Source: VRUE01 sp963702175 (GTDB taxonomy: Bacteria; Actinomycetota; Thermoleophilia; Solirubrobacterales; 70-9). From it: DNA of 64,000 nucleotides. Made by a program: the position numbers and the translations under genes. Each line of letters starts with the position of its first letter. Within the stretch, counting starts at the first letter, position 1. The notes under the pieces are model-generated. The model did not search any database. It worked only from the letters and a program-made list of their open reading frames with translations, and was not told the DNA's origin. The stretch is from the NCBI GenBank assembly GCA_963702175.1, contig OY969721.1, forward strand, positions 1,736,001 through 1,800,000, given 5' to 3'. This document shows positions 1 to 9,576 of this stretch, piece after piece.

Positions 1-101
1 CTACAGCCGACGGGACCTTCGTCAAGGGTCTCGATAAACGGGCCAGGCGCGAGCTGCTCACCTTCACCCTGCGGCGGCTGACCGCCGGGGAGATCGAGTG
101 A
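1..101 (+). CDS. C-terminal end of an unidentified protein (partial)
   Basis: The frame beginning at base 3 is open from the window edge to TGA at 99-101 and encodes 32 residues ending in LLTFTLRRLTAGEIE. The piece is basic and helix-prone and shows no recognisable motif, so no function is assigned. Its stop is one base from the stop of the convergent MFS gene, and such tight convergence supports a genuine coding end. Confidence 0.5.
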   Translation, partial: TADGTFVKGLDKRARRELLTFTLRRLTAGEIE

Positions 102-102
102 A

Positions 103-1368
103 TCAGCCGGGCTGCGGAGCAGCCTGCACGTCGGAAACCTCGAGGGTGTCCGCGGACGCGTTTTGCCGCCTGGAGAGGGCGAGGCACGGCAGCGCCAGGA
201 CTGAGATCCCGGCTCCCATCAGGTAGGACGGCGCATACCCCCAGACGTCGGCAGCCCGGCCGAGCACCGGCTGGGCCCAGACCCCGCCACTGGAGTCCAT
301 CAGCGAGTCGAAGGAGAGGATCGTCGCTCGCTGGCGCGAGGGGATCAGGCCGTTGAGGTAGGTCTGGCGAATCGGCATCGAGGCCGCGAACAGCAGGCCC
401 CAGGCGGCGATCAGCCCGATCACTGCCGCGAAGCTCTCGACGATCCCGATCAGGCCCAGCACCATTGCACTGAGTCCCGTGATCACGATCAGCGCCGAGG
501 TACGGCGGTGGAAGAGCCGGCGGATCCGGGGCGCCGCCACCCCGCCGGCGATCTGCGCGCCGGCGACGATCGCCGCCACCAGGCCGGCGATCGAGTAGGC
601 CTGCGGATCGCCGTAGAGCTCCAGGAGATATGGCTGGAGGGCGTAGAAGGCGTAGATCCCGACGCCGCCGGTGAACAGGGCCTCGACCATCAGCCACTTC
701 ACCGCCGGCACTCGCCAGCCGTGGTCAATCGAGGCGGTGGCGACCTTGCGCATCTCGGCCAGCGGCCGGCCGCCCTTCTGGGGCGTGAACCCGGTGTCGT
801 GCATGAGCCTGAACGCCACTCCGAACATCACGATCAGGACGAGACCGCGAAGCACGAACGGCACTCCGAGGCTGGTCTGCTGGGCGATGATCCCTCCCGC
901 GACCGAACCGGTGAGCATCGCCGCCCCGGTGACGACCTGACCGCGTCCGAGCACCGACTCCAGCTCTCCCTTGAAGCCGGTCGCGGCGAGCGCATCGACC
1001 AGCCAGGCCTCGACCGCGCCGGAGAAGAAGGTGAATCCGAGACCGAGCAGCATCGAGGCGACCACCCACTGCCAGAACGGGGCCTCGACCTGCCACAGCA
1101 GCACGTAGATCAGCGTCGACACGGTCAGCGTCACCGTGCCGAGCAGATACGACGCGCGGCGCCCGACGGTGTCGGCGACGATCCCGGTGGGCACCTCGAA
1201 CAGCACCATTCCGGCCGTGAAGAAGGCGTTGGCCGCGAACGCCTCCAGGTTCGAGAGGCCGGCGTCGAGCAGGAAGATCGTGTTGATTCCCCAGATGAAC
1301 GACGCCGCCAGCGTGTTCCCGAGCAGGAGAGTCAGGTAGGTGCGCTGGATCGACCGGGGCGTCGGCAT
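103..1368 (-). CDS. MFS transporter, 12-TM type
   Basis: A 421-residue integral membrane protein with hydrophobic segments throughout. The MFS loop 2-3 signature is visible at residues 61-73 (TGIVADTVGRRAS), preceded by a gate-like FEVP. Length fits a 12-helix major facilitator. The family exports or imports small solutes using the proton gradient; nothing in the sequence identifies the substrate. A drug-efflux or sugar-exporter role is possible. It starts at ATG 1368, 63 bases after the end of the EamA-like gene on the same strand, so the two could be cotranscribed. Confidence 0.85.
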   Translation of the reverse strand: MPTPRSIQRTYLTLLLGNTLAASFIWGINTIFLLDAGLSNLEAFAANAFFTAGMVLFEVPTGIVADTVGRRASYLLGTVTLTVSTLIYVLLWQVEAPFWQWVVASMLLGLGFTFFSGAVEAWLVDALAATGFKGELESVLGRGQVVTGAAMLTGSVAGGIIAQQTSLGVPFVLRGLVLIVMFGVAFRLMHDTGFTPQKGGRPLAEMRKVATASIDHGWRVPAVKWLMVEALFTGGVGIYAFYALQPYLLELYGDPQAYSIAGLVAAIVAGAQIAGGVAAPRIRRLFHRRTSALIVITGLSAMVLGLIGIVESFAAVIGLIAAWGLLFAASMPIRQTYLNGLIPSRQRATILSFDSLMDSSGGVWAQPVLGRAADVWGYAPSYLMGAGISVLALPCLALSRRQNASADTLEVSDVQAAPQPG

Positions 1369-1431
1369 CAGCTGACATGTATCTCAAAGAGAGCCACCCC
1401 AAAGTGGGGCGGTCGCCGGAGCCGGCTCCAG

Positions 1432-2292
1432 CTAGGTGGCCAGCTGCGGTCGCGCGCCGCGCGCCGGCAGGAGCAGGGCCGAGAGGCAGACCATCCCGAA
1501 GGCGGTCGCCTGAAGGGCGATCCCGAGCGGGTTGCCGGAGAGGGGATCGTCGAAGACGAGGATGCCGCCGGCGATCTGGCTCGTGTTGGCGACCAGGCCC
1601 ATCAGGCCGATCGTCTCGATCGCCTGTCCGCCTTGGAGCGCCGCCACCACCGCGTACTGGGCGAGCGCGCCGCAGGCGACGATGAGCGCGATCCAGGGGA
1701 GGATGACGGCGATCGAGACTCCGTCGGCGCCGGTCAAGCCCTTGATCGCGACTCCCGCCAGCGCGACCAGGGTCCCGGCCAGAGCGGCGAGGAGAAGGCC
1801 GCGGCGGGCGACGAGCCGCTCCGAGCGGTGGCCGAGCGCGAGCCCGATCGCAATCAGCGCCAGGCCTCCCTCGAAGCCGAGGATGGCGGCGAGCGAGAAC
1901 TCGGAGTGGCTGCCGCTCAGGTGGGGCACGGTGAGGACGAGCAGGGCGAGGCCCGCGCCGCCGACGAGCAGCGCCAGCCACTGGCGCGGCTCGACCGTGT
2001 CGCCGAAGATCCGCTGCGACATCACCGCCAGGGTCACCGCGCCGCCGGAGAGAACTGCCTGCACGATCGAGATCGGTGCCATCGAGAGCGCCGCGACGTG
2101 GATCAGCCAAGCGATCGCCGCGAGGCTCCAGCCGGCTGCGAACCAGGGGGACCCAGCGAGTTGCCGGGCGCTGCGGAGCGGCTGCCGGATGCGGACCGGC
2201 TCGAGGCGATGGCAGCCGCGGTGCTTCAGTAGCGACGCGAGGTTTGTCAGCAGCGCGGCGAGGAGGGCGAGTGCGATTCCGGCCTGCGCCAA
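1432..2292 (-). CDS. EamA/DMT-like membrane protein
   Basis: A 286-residue protein with about ten hydrophobic segments and the two-fold arrangement of the drug/metabolite transporter superfamily. The segment after TM2 (PISIVQAVLSGGAVTLAVM) resembles the conserved part of actinobacterial DMT-like proteins. The start is TTG 2292, followed by LAQAGIALALLAALLTNLAS; no better in-frame start gives a complete first helix. It begins 3 bases downstream of the zinc-ribbon pseudogene stop, so it was probably the last gene of a helicase/zinc-ribbon/transporter operon. Substrate unknown. Confidence 0.7.
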   Translation of the reverse strand: MAQAGIALALLAALLTNLASLLKHRGCHRLEPVRIRQPLRSARQLAGSPWFAAGWSLAAIAWLIHVAALSMAPISIVQAVLSGGAVTLAVMSQRIFGDTVEPRQWLALLVGGAGLALLVLTVPHLSGSHSEFSLAAILGFEGGLALIAIGLALGHRSERLVARRGLLLAALAGTLVALAGVAIKGLTGADGVSIAVILPWIALIVACGALAQYAVVAALQGGQAIETIGLMGLVANTSQIAGGILVFDDPLSGNPLGIALQATAFGMVCLSALLLPARGARPQLAT

Positions 2293-2295
2293 GTC

Positions 2296-2643
2296 CTACT
2301 GCCGATCCGCGGGTTGCAGCCGGCGGCGCACCGCCGCGACCGCGGCGGGCGTCGTGCGGCACGCTTTCGCGATCGTGTTGTTGGTGTGATCGGGCACCCG
2401 CTGCATCTCGAACTCGATCAGGCTCGCGCGACGCAGCTTGGCGCGGGAGTCGCGGCTCCAGTCGCTCGGCGCCGCGTCGAGAGCCTCCTCCCCGGCTCGC
2501 TCCCGCCTGCACCCAGAGACAGAAGCAGCCGTCAGCAGAATCGGTCCAGGTGTCCGGTAGCGGGACGCGCTCGCCGTGGATCCGGCTGACCGCCACTCCG
2601 CAGCGATCGCAGGTCCACTTCAGCGCGGTGTCGTGGGTCGTGG

Positions 2644-2647
<4 letters not shown>
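2296..2647 (-). pseudogene. Zinc-ribbon protein broken by a one-base insertion
   Basis: The ATG at 2647 overlaps the helicase stop by 4 bases (ATGA), a typical coupled start. The first half reads MTTTHDTALKWTCDRCGVAV..DGCFCL and contains the first Cys pair (CDRC). Removing one T near 2511-2515 restores C-L-G-C-R-R-E and then a smooth basic tail (AKLRRASLIEFEMQRV..NNTIAKA) to TAG at 2296. The repaired protein would be about 116 residues with a CxxC...CxxC zinc ribbon and a helix-turn-helix-like C-terminus. As given, the reading runs off-frame. Either a recent mutation or a sequencing error; function unknown, probably nucleic-acid binding from the helicase context. Confidence 0.6.
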
Positions 2648-3825
<1,178 letters not shown>

Positions 3826-3972
3826 TGTTGTGGCTCCTTGTATGAGCGTTGTAGGGAGATCCAGCGACCCCTAAACGCAAAGCAGCGCACGGAGGAAACG
3901 GAACCTCTCGGGCAGAGTTAAGCGCCTGCCCGACTCAGTCACCGTAGCAGCCCACCCTCAGTGCAGCGGTTT

Positions 3973-5463
3973 TCACCGCTTCTGCTCCATTTGCTCCAGC
4001 CCCTGGTCGAGCTCGGCGGGGGTGACCGCACCGGCGGGGGTGGGGACGGCCCGGAAGGTGGAGGCCGGGAGCCTCAGCCGGAAGGCGATCCGCCGGTCGC
4101 GGTCGAACGCGGTGACGAGGGGATTGTCTCCCCAGCTGACCAGCCAGCCACCATCCTCGAGCTGTCTCGCCGAGCCGCAGCAATGGCTGGCGCGCACCGC
4201 GGGATCGTTGAGTTGGCCGAGGTAGGTCGCCCTGCCGCGCTCGAGGTCGAGACGGTAGAAGACGACCCGCGGCCGCCGCGGCCGGTCCTTGCCGTTGTCG
4301 TAGATGCTGAGGCTGCCGTCGTCGGCGATGCGAGCGTCGTGCTGCCCGCCGAGCAGCTTCCTGGCCGGGTCGCCGGCGATCCGCAGCGAGTCGGCGGTCT
4401 TGCTGCCGCCCAGCTTCCAGCGGATCTCGCCGGTCGAGCGGCGGATCCCGTAAACCGCGTCGGTGTGGCGCGTCGAGATCACCACTTCGCCCGCTCCGCG
4501 CGGCTCGATCGAGTTGATATGGAGGGGATCGAACGCGGCGCGTTGCAGCCGGCGTCGAGGATTGCTCAACACGTTGCGCCACCAGCGCCCGGTCTCCTCC
4601 AGCGCGATCTCCCCGCGCGAGTTCCAGTGCCACAGCAGACGCCCCCGCGGATCGAGTTCCTGGACCTCGGCGGAGACGAGCGCGGCCTGAGCGGGACCGC
4701 ATCGTTCTCTGGGAGGCCTGGCGCAGAAACGTCGCAGATCTGCGGTTTCCGGGACGTAGGAGCCGACCAGGAAGTTGCCGGAGCCCAGCTCGCGGAGCTC
4801 GTGCCCGTCGATGATCGGCCCCCTCGTCCTGACCAGCCGCAGCAGCTCACCCGCGGGTGAGCGGATCTCGTGCGCCATGCGCGGGTCGAGCCCGTAGCCG
4901 TCCCCGAACGACCTGGCCCAGGAAATGGTCCCGTCGTGAAGGACCTGCGCCCACAACGCGCGCGTCCCGGGGCTGTACCACCAGCGCGGCACGCCCTCGT
5001 GGTCGAAGACGATCACCCAGGGACGCGAGTCCCGTGAGGCCCTGAAGCTGACCGCGAATAGGCCTGGCGGGATGTCGCCGAGGCGCTCGAAGCGCCAGGC
5101 CGGGAAGTCCGCGGGGAGGCAGCGCACCCTGAACGAGCGGCGGCGTCCACCGTCGGTGACCGCTATCCGAAAGTCCTCGCCGGGTCGTACGCCGGGATCG
5201 ATCGGAATGCTCCCCGTGCGCGCCGGGCCGGAGCCGACCGCGACCCTGACGCCATCCTCCGCCTCAGCGTGGATCGGTCTTGCATTGCGACCGCAGCGTG
5301 AGACATAGTGCGACTCGGCCGGGTCGAAGTCTGGGTAGAGGCCTTCGATCTCAATCGAGGGCTCGTGAGCCTCCGAACCACCACCACCGCAGCCCGCCGC
5401 CGCCAGTGCGAGGCCACCAATGGCCAAGGCCAAAGAACGAAGCCGCTTTACTTTGTCGTTCAC
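3973..5463 (-). CDS. Arylsulfotransferase (ASST)-like lipoprotein
   Basis: A 496-residue protein with a lipoprotein signal (residues 1-25, lipobox LAAAGC), so it is probably anchored outside the membrane. The body matches the PQQ-propeller-like arylsulfotransferase family: blades containing DGHEL, DPLHINSIEP, VVISTRHTDAVYGI, GGQHDARIADDGSLSIYDNG, and SHCCGSARQLEDGGWLVSWG. Characterised family members transfer sulfate between phenolic donors and acceptors through a histidine; His in GQHD or SH is a candidate. Many actinobacterial homologues are uncharacterised, so the activity is an inference. It is transcribed alone, divergently from the CBS protein across about 150 bases. Confidence 0.75.
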   Translation of the reverse strand: MNDKVKRLRSLALAIGGLALAAAGCGGGGSEAHEPSIEIEGLYPDFDPAESHYVSRCGRNARPIHAEAEDGVRVAVGSGPARTGSIPIDPGVRPGEDFRIAVTDGGRRRSFRVRCLPADFPAWRFERLGDIPPGLFAVSFRASRDSRPWVIVFDHEGVPRWWYSPGTRALWAQVLHDGTISWARSFGDGYGLDPRMAHEIRSPAGELLRLVRTRGPIIDGHELRELGSGNFLVGSYVPETADLRRFCARPPRERCGPAQAALVSAEVQELDPRGRLLWHWNSRGEIALEETGRWWRNVLSNPRRRLQRAAFDPLHINSIEPRGAGEVVISTRHTDAVYGIRRSTGEIRWKLGGSKTADSLRIAGDPARKLLGGQHDARIADDGSLSIYDNGKDRPRRPRVVFYRLDLERGRATYLGQLNDPAVRASHCCGSARQLEDGGWLVSWGDNPLVTAFDRDRRIAFRLRLPASTFRAVPTPAGAVTPAELDQGLEQMEQKR

Positions 5464-5615
5464 GTCCGGCCCCTACCCGGGACGCGATCAAAAAGATCGG
5501 AAGGCGTGGGGGACGTCGGCGCCGCCGAGGAGCGACTCGCCCGAGCGTTTTGTACGACGAGGAGCGGGTAGCGCACAGGTGAGGCAGAAGCAAGGAGACA
5601 AGGAGACGAGTGGGG

Positions 5616-6038
5616 ATGATCGCTGTCCGTGAGTGCATGAGCACCGATGTCTTGCCGGTTCGTCCAGACACCTCGCTGGTCGAAGCGGCCCAGCAGATGC
5701 GCAGCAGCGGAGTCGGAGGCGTCCCGGTCCTCGATCACGATGGTGAAGGGTGCGCGGGGATCCTGACCGAGCGTGACATCGTCGTCCGAGTCCTGGCCGA
5801 GGAGCGGGAGGCCCGCGCGGTCTTCGTCCGCGACGTCGCCACGATGGATCCGGTTACCTGTGCGCCCGAAGAGGACATTGCGGAGGCAGCCTCGCGAATG
5901 CGCGAGCATGAAGTCCAGCATCTCCCTGTTTGCCTGGCGGGCAATGTGGTGGGCATGATCTCCCTCGCCGACATCGTTTTCGGCCGGCCGGACGAGGAGC
6001 GGGGAACGATCGTGCCGCCCCGAGCAATGAGCCGGTAG
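5616..6038 (+). CDS. Two-CBS-domain protein
   Basis: About 140 residues made almost entirely of two CBS domains (residues ~7-60 and ~70-128), a regulatory Bateman module that binds adenosyl ligands. Recognisable pieces are ECMSTDVLPVRPDTSLVEAA, GVPVLDHDG, GILTERDIVVRVL, and in the second domain VATMDPVTCAPEEDIAEAA and VVGMISLADIV. ATG 5616 is preferred over GTG 5610. Purine-rich sequence AAGGAGACGAG lies just upstream as a ribosome binding site. No effector domain is fused, so the partner is unknown. Confidence 0.85.
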   Translation: MIAVRECMSTDVLPVRPDTSLVEAAQQMRSSGVGGVPVLDHDGEGCAGILTERDIVVRVLAEEREARAVFVRDVATMDPVTCAPEEDIAEAASRMREHEVQHLPVCLAGNVVGMISLADIVFGRPDEERGTIVPPRAMSR

Positions 6039-6050
6039 CCCGGAGCCCCG

Positions 6051-6431
6051 CTACTTATCGACGCGTTCGGCTGCCCGCTCGCGCACGTTCTCCTTCTGCT
6101 CGAGCGTCATCGCACCCGGGTGACCGTCGCCAGGCCAGGGGCTGAGGAGAAGCAGCAGGCGGGCATCTGAGTTGGCGACAATCGTGCGCCGCTCGCCGGG
6201 CGCGAACTCGAACAAGTAGCCGCTCCCGGCGGACACGCTCTCGCCCTCAGGCGTGCTCACCTCGACCTCGCCGTCGATCACCACGACCCGGGCTCGCTCG
6301 TGGACCTCATGCTCCTGCATCTGCTCGCCCGAAGGGAGGTGCAGCACGACTGCCCGGGCGTCGTCCGCGGAGGAGAGGATCTGCGGCTCGTGCGAGTCCG
6401 CCTCGATGCTTCTCAGATCCCAACTCTTCAT
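6051..6431 (-). CDS. Small cupin-domain protein
   Basis: A 126-residue single-domain cupin. The metal-binding pattern is partly visible: LPSGEQMQEHEVHERARVVVIDGEVEV for cupin motif 1, and a second strand region FEFAPGERRTIVANSDARLLLLLSPW. Family members are metal-dependent enzymes or small-molecule sensors; nothing here fixes the substrate. It is 5 bases downstream of the GNAT gene on the same strand, so the two form a likely two-gene operon. Confidence 0.7.
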   Translation of the reverse strand: MKSWDLRSIEADSHEPQILSSADDARAVVLHLPSGEQMQEHEVHERARVVVIDGEVEVSTPEGESVSAGSGYLFEFAPGERRTIVANSDARLLLLLSPWPGDGHPGAMTLEQKENVRERAAERVDK

Positions 6432-6436
6432 CGTCG

Positions 6437-6904
6437 TCAGAGCTCCCGCTCGTAGTAAAGCATCGAGGGGCCGTCCTCGCTGCCTTCGCGGTTGGTGAAG
6501 CCAACGCTCTCGTAGAGCGCCCGGGCCGCGGTGTCGGTCTCGCCGGTGTTGAGGTCCATGTGGGTGGCGCCGGCGGCCCGGGCCGTCTCCATTACGGCCT
6601 CCAGCAGCACTCGGCCGATGCCGTTGCCGCGCAGCTCGGGGAGTACGTAGAGCTCCTCTAGGTAGGCGTCGAGCTCACCGCTCCATATAGAGGGCAGGTA
6701 GCGCATCTGGGCGATCCCGTCCGGACCGTCGCCGGCCAGCAGGAAGATCAAGGTCCCGTCCTCGATGAACGCGGCCGCTCGCTCGGCCAGCACCGCAGCG
6801 TCGGGGGTCGGTTCGGAGAACTCGGTGTTGAAGTCGTGCAGGAGGCGCCCGATGTCCTCGGCATCGGCGACGGTCGCGCGGCGGATGGTCACGTCTGGTC
6901 TCAT
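6437..6904 (-). CDS. GNAT-family N-acetyltransferase
   Basis: A 155-residue acetyltransferase with the acetyl-CoA pyrophosphate loop LPELRGNGIGRVLLEAVME (R-G-N-G-I-G) and the late strand-helix TDTAARALYESVGFTNREG. The N-terminus VTIRRATVADAEDIGRLLHDF is the usual GNAT beginning. Substrate is not evident. The ATG is at 6904, only 10 bases from the left arm of the palindrome that the IS has split, so its regulation may have been altered by the insertion. Confidence 0.85.
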   Translation of the reverse strand: MRPDVTIRRATVADAEDIGRLLHDFNTEFSEPTPDAAVLAERAAAFIEDGTLIFLLAGDGPDGIAQMRYLPSIWSGELDAYLEELYVLPELRGNGIGRVLLEAVMETARAAGATHMDLNTGETDTAARALYESVGFTNREGSEDGPSMLYYEREL

Positions 6905-6926
6905 GGGATCTTGACCTGTCGAGTTA

Positions 6927-7860
6927 GGACCTATCTCAGTAGACCGCAGCCAGCCGCGCCGCGTGCGCCTTCTTGAAGGCGATCAGACCGCCGGCCAGCT
7001 GTAAGAAGGCGAGGTGGTTCTCCTCCTTCTTGGACCAGCGGACGAGGACGCCGCGGTTGCGGTTGAACCACGAGTGAGAAGCCTCGGCGACCCAGCGCCG
7101 GGCCTTCCAGTCGGGGTGGTCGGTCTTCAGCTCGACTTCCTCGCCGCGGGTGCGGATGTGGGGCTCGAAGCGCTGACGCAAGGCGAGCTCGCGGATGTCG
7201 TCGTAGTCGTAGCCCTTGTCGAGGCAGAGCCCCTGCGGGCTGCGCTCCTCGGGGATCGGCCGGGCGATCGGAACCGACTCCAGGGTCGGCTCCAAGAGCT
7301 TCATGTCGTGGCGATTGGCTCCCGCGTGCGCGATCCCGATCGGGATTCCGGCAGCATCGGTGAGGAGCGAGCGCTTCGCCCCCCCTTGGCTCTATCAGTT
7401 GGATTGGGGCCTGTCTTGGGGCCGCCGAGCGGCGCCTTGGTCTGCGCCCCGTCGGCCGCCAGCCAGCTCCAGTCGATGCCGATCTCAGAGTCGTAGTCGA
7501 GCAGGCTCTGGCGCCAGATCTCGTGGAAGATGCCGGCCTGCTCCCACTCCTGGAAGCGCCGGTGTGCCGAGCTCGAGTGGCAGATCCCCGTCGCGTTCAG
7601 CGCGTTCCACTGCATCCCGGTGCGCAAGACCAAGAGGATCGCGTCCATCGCATCGCGGTCGGGGACCCGCGGGTTGTGGCACCCAAGCGGGTGCTCGGGG
7701 CGAGGTGGCAGGAGCGGCTCGACCTTCCCCCACAGCCAGTCCGGCATTCGCCAGCCGTCGTCGCGGTCGACCAGTCCCATGACCCACCTCCCACTATCCA
7801 GTTTTCAGCGGACAGTGGGGAGTTCGGCGCGGGGCGCGGGTTTCCTACCGAGATAGGTCC
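6927..7860 (-). mobile_element. IS5-family insertion sequence (IS427-like), complete
   Basis: A 934-bp element. The 16-bp terminal inverted repeats are ggacctatctcagtag (6927-6942) and the complement of 7845-7860, matching at 15 of 16 positions. A 3-bp target duplication TTA flanks it (6924-6926 and 7861-7863), consistent with the TNA targets of parts of the IS5 family. It encodes one DDE transposase in two overlapping frames, the arrangement typical of the IS427 group. Ends and duplication are intact, which suggests recent insertion. Confidence 0.9.
6936..7780 (-). CDS. IS5-family transposase, two frames joined by -1 frameshift
   Basis: orfA runs 7780 to 7301 and carries the N-terminal helical region (WRMPDWLWGKVEPLLPPR) and the first catalytic Asp (LAADGAQTKAPLGG). 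orfB ends at 6936 and carries the second Asp (LDKGYDYDDI) and the Glu region (VAEASHSWFNRNRGVLVRW). A run of seven G residues (complement of 7379-7385) lies at the point where the family sequence changes frame. Slipping back one base there yields AKGGAKRSLLTDAAG, the expected joined protein of about 280 residues. This is the known IS427-group strategy, so the element is probably functional. Confidence 0.85.
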
Positions 7861-7922
7861 TTAGTCGCACATATAGCGACTAACTCGACAGGCTACGGGG
7901 GCGGTAGCGTGATGGGCACGCC

Positions 7923-8165
7923 ATGCCCGCGAACGGCAAGCAGACCAACTGGCGCACCTGGGTCGTCGGCATCCTCGTCGCCCTCGCCCTGATCGTCGCC
8001 CTGCAGAACTCCCAGCAGGTCAGGGTCGACGTCCTCTTCGTCACGATCGACGCTCCCCTTGTCGTGACGCTGCTGGTCGCCGTCGCGGTAGGGGCGCTGA
8101 TCGGCTACGTCGCCCCGGTCCTCCGCCGCCACCGCCGCGACGAGCGCCGCCGCGACACGACCTGA
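7923..8165 (+). CDS. LapA-domain small membrane protein
   Basis: 80 residues with two transmembrane helices (residues ~13-27 and ~44-66), joined by the diagnostic loop QNSQQVRVDVLFVTIDAPL, and followed by a basic cytoplasmic tail RRHRRDERRRD. This is the LapA/DUF1049 pattern. In proteobacteria such proteins assist lipopolysaccharide assembly; in actinobacteria the role is unknown. The start is the ATG at 7923. Its upstream region was altered by the IS insertion 63 bases away. Confidence 0.8.
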   Translation: MPANGKQTNWRTWVVGILVALALIVALQNSQQVRVDVLFVTIDAPLVVTLLVAVAVGALIGYVAPVLRRHRRDERRRDTT

Positions 8166-8260
8166 CCGCCTGCCCGCATTGCTGCGTAGCGTTGTCAGAA
8201 GCTGACATCGGTCACTCGTTCGGCCGCTCCTAGCGGCGCGCGGATGTGTTTTCTCTATGC

Positions 8261-9058
8261 ATGCGAAGCAAAGACCTAACAGGGCGCAGAGCCTTCCCCG
8301 TGATGCTCTCCGCGATAGTCGCCGTCGCCGGCCTTTCGGTGGCCGGCGTGGCGCCCGCGGCCAAGCCCACCGTGGTGCGGGCGGGCAATCTCGTCCTCAA
8401 GCTCAACGGCAGCGTTTCGCCGAAACGCCTGCCGAGGAACAGACTGGCGCCGATCGCCCTGCGGATCTCGGGCGACATCTCGACCGTCGATGGCTCGCAC
8501 CCGCCTGCCGCCCGCACCGTGATCGCCGACTTCGACAGGCACGGGACGGTCAACGCACGAGGCCTGCCCGTCTGCAGGATCGGTCAGCTCGTCGCCCGCG
8601 ATACGCGTGCGGCCAAGGCGGCCTGCCGGAGCGCGATCGTCGGCAGCGGAAAAACGACGGTGAGGGTTGAGTTTCCCGAACAGAGGCCCTTCTTCTCGAC
8701 CGGTCCCCTGGTCCTCGTCAACGGCGGGGTCAGGGGTGGCGTGACGACGATGTACATCCACGCCTACGTCAACGTCCCGGCACCGACCGCGCTCGTCACC
8801 ACGGTGAAGATCAAGAAGGTACGCCAGGGACGCTTCGGAACCCGGGCGACCGCGAGGATCCCTGTGATCGCCGGCGGCAGCGGTTCGGTTACCAGCTTCG
8901 ATCTGAAGATCCAGCGCTCGTTCAGGCGCAACGGCAGCAGGCAGAGCTACCTGCTCGCCAGGTGCGCGAACGGGCGCTTCTTCGCCCACGGGACCGTCGC
9001 CTTCGCCGGCGGCCCGCGCGTCTCCGGGACCGTGGTGCGGGCCTGCTCGGTCAGATGA
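8261..9058 (+). CDS. Secreted protein of unknown function
   Basis: About 265 residues. A Sec signal is visible (FPVMLSAIVAVAGLSVAGVAPAAKP), followed by a beta-rich body with LVLKLNGSVSPKRLPRNRLAPIAL and repeated Gly/Val strands, ending in two Cys-containing segments (LLARCANGRF, GTVVRACSVR). I recognise the style as a lineage-specific secreted family but assign no function. ATG 8261 is preferred to GTG 8246. Its TGA overlaps the ATG of the next lipoprotein by 4 bases, so the two are translationally coupled and probably act at the same surface location. Confidence 0.65.
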   Translation: MRSKDLTGRRAFPVMLSAIVAVAGLSVAGVAPAAKPTVVRAGNLVLKLNGSVSPKRLPRNRLAPIALRISGDISTVDGSHPPAARTVIADFDRHGTVNARGLPVCRIGQLVARDTRAAKAACRSAIVGSGKTTVRVEFPEQRPFFSTGPLVLVNGGVRGGVTTMYIHAYVNVPAPTALVTTVKIKKVRQGRFGTRATARIPVIAGGSGSVTSFDLKIQRSFRRNGSRQSYLLARCANGRFFAHGTVAFAGGPRVSGTVVRACSVR

Positions 9059-9576
9059 GGTGGATCGCGCTCGCGCCTCTCGTCGCGCTCGCTGCGCTGG
9101 GTGTCGGTTGCGGCGACGATGACGCCGATGGCGGCCAGGGCGCCAGCCAGTCCGGCGCCGACGCGAAGCAGATGCCAGTCGGAGAGACGGTGGAATCGGG
9201 CGCGGCGACGAGGCCTGCCAACGGTCGCACGGTCGAGGTCGTCGGCTCCGAGTACGGCCGCGTGCTCGCCGACGCCAAGGGCGAGGCCTTCTACCTCTTC
9301 GGCAAGGAGGACTCGGCAAAGAGTGAGTGCTACGGAGCCTGCGCCACCGCCTGGCCTCCCGTGCTGACCAGGGGCCAGCCTCGCGCCGGCGAAGGGGTGA
9401 GGGCCAACCTGCTCGGCACCACAAGGAGGGCGAACGGGAGGCTCCAGGTCACTTACGCCGGCCAGCCGCTCTATTACTACGTCGACGACTCGCCGGGCAC
9501 GATTCTCTGCCAGAACATCGCCGAGTTCGGTGGTCTCTGGCTCGTCGTCAAGCCGAACGGGAGCCCGGTGACCTAG
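9055..9576 (+). CDS. Lipoprotein with secreted repeats (Lipoprotein_15 type)
   Basis: 173 residues with a lipobox (ALGVGCGDDD) followed by two copies of the Lipoprotein_15/COG4315 secreted repeat: YGRVLADAKGEAFYLFGKED...CYGACATAWPPVLT, and RLQVTYAGQPLYYYVDDSPG ending FGGLWLVVKPNG. The Cys pair CYGAC and the GLW motif are characteristic. The function of the family is unknown; it is extracytoplasmic. It overlaps the upstream secreted protein by 4 bases and its 3' end overlaps the convergent nucleotidyltransferase gene by 29 bases. Confidence 0.85.
   Translation: MRWIALAPLVALAALGVGCGDDDADGGQGASQSGADAKQMPVGETVESGAATRPANGRTVEVVGSEYGRVLADAKGEAFYLFGKEDSAKSECYGACATAWPPVLTRGQPRAGEGVRANLLGTTRRANGRLQVTYAGQPLYYYVDDSPGTILCQNIAEFGGLWLVVKPNGSPVT

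Larger units (their letters stand above)
6915..7892. repeat. 17-bp perfect palindrome split by the IS element
   Basis: Bases 6915-6926 (cctgtcgagtta) joined to 7864-7892 give arm cctgtcgagttagtcgc, loop acatata, and the exact complementary arm. The IS plus one copy of TTA lies between the two parts. The intact site would occupy the divergent intergenic region between the GNAT gene and the LapA-like gene. Its length and position suggest a repressor operator; a bidirectional hairpin or recombination site is also possible. Confidence 0.85.

Noticed and set aside
1380..1431. Hairpin-like sequence downstream of the EamA-like gene as a terminator
   Set aside because: Arms are short, with no T-run; it does not stand out from background GC palindromes.
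4847..4863. Palindrome ctcacccgcgggtgag resembling the ends of the coding palindromes
   Set aside because: Only 16 bp, with no inner arms or shared flanks, within a normal arylsulfotransferase segment; probably chance in GC-rich coding DNA.
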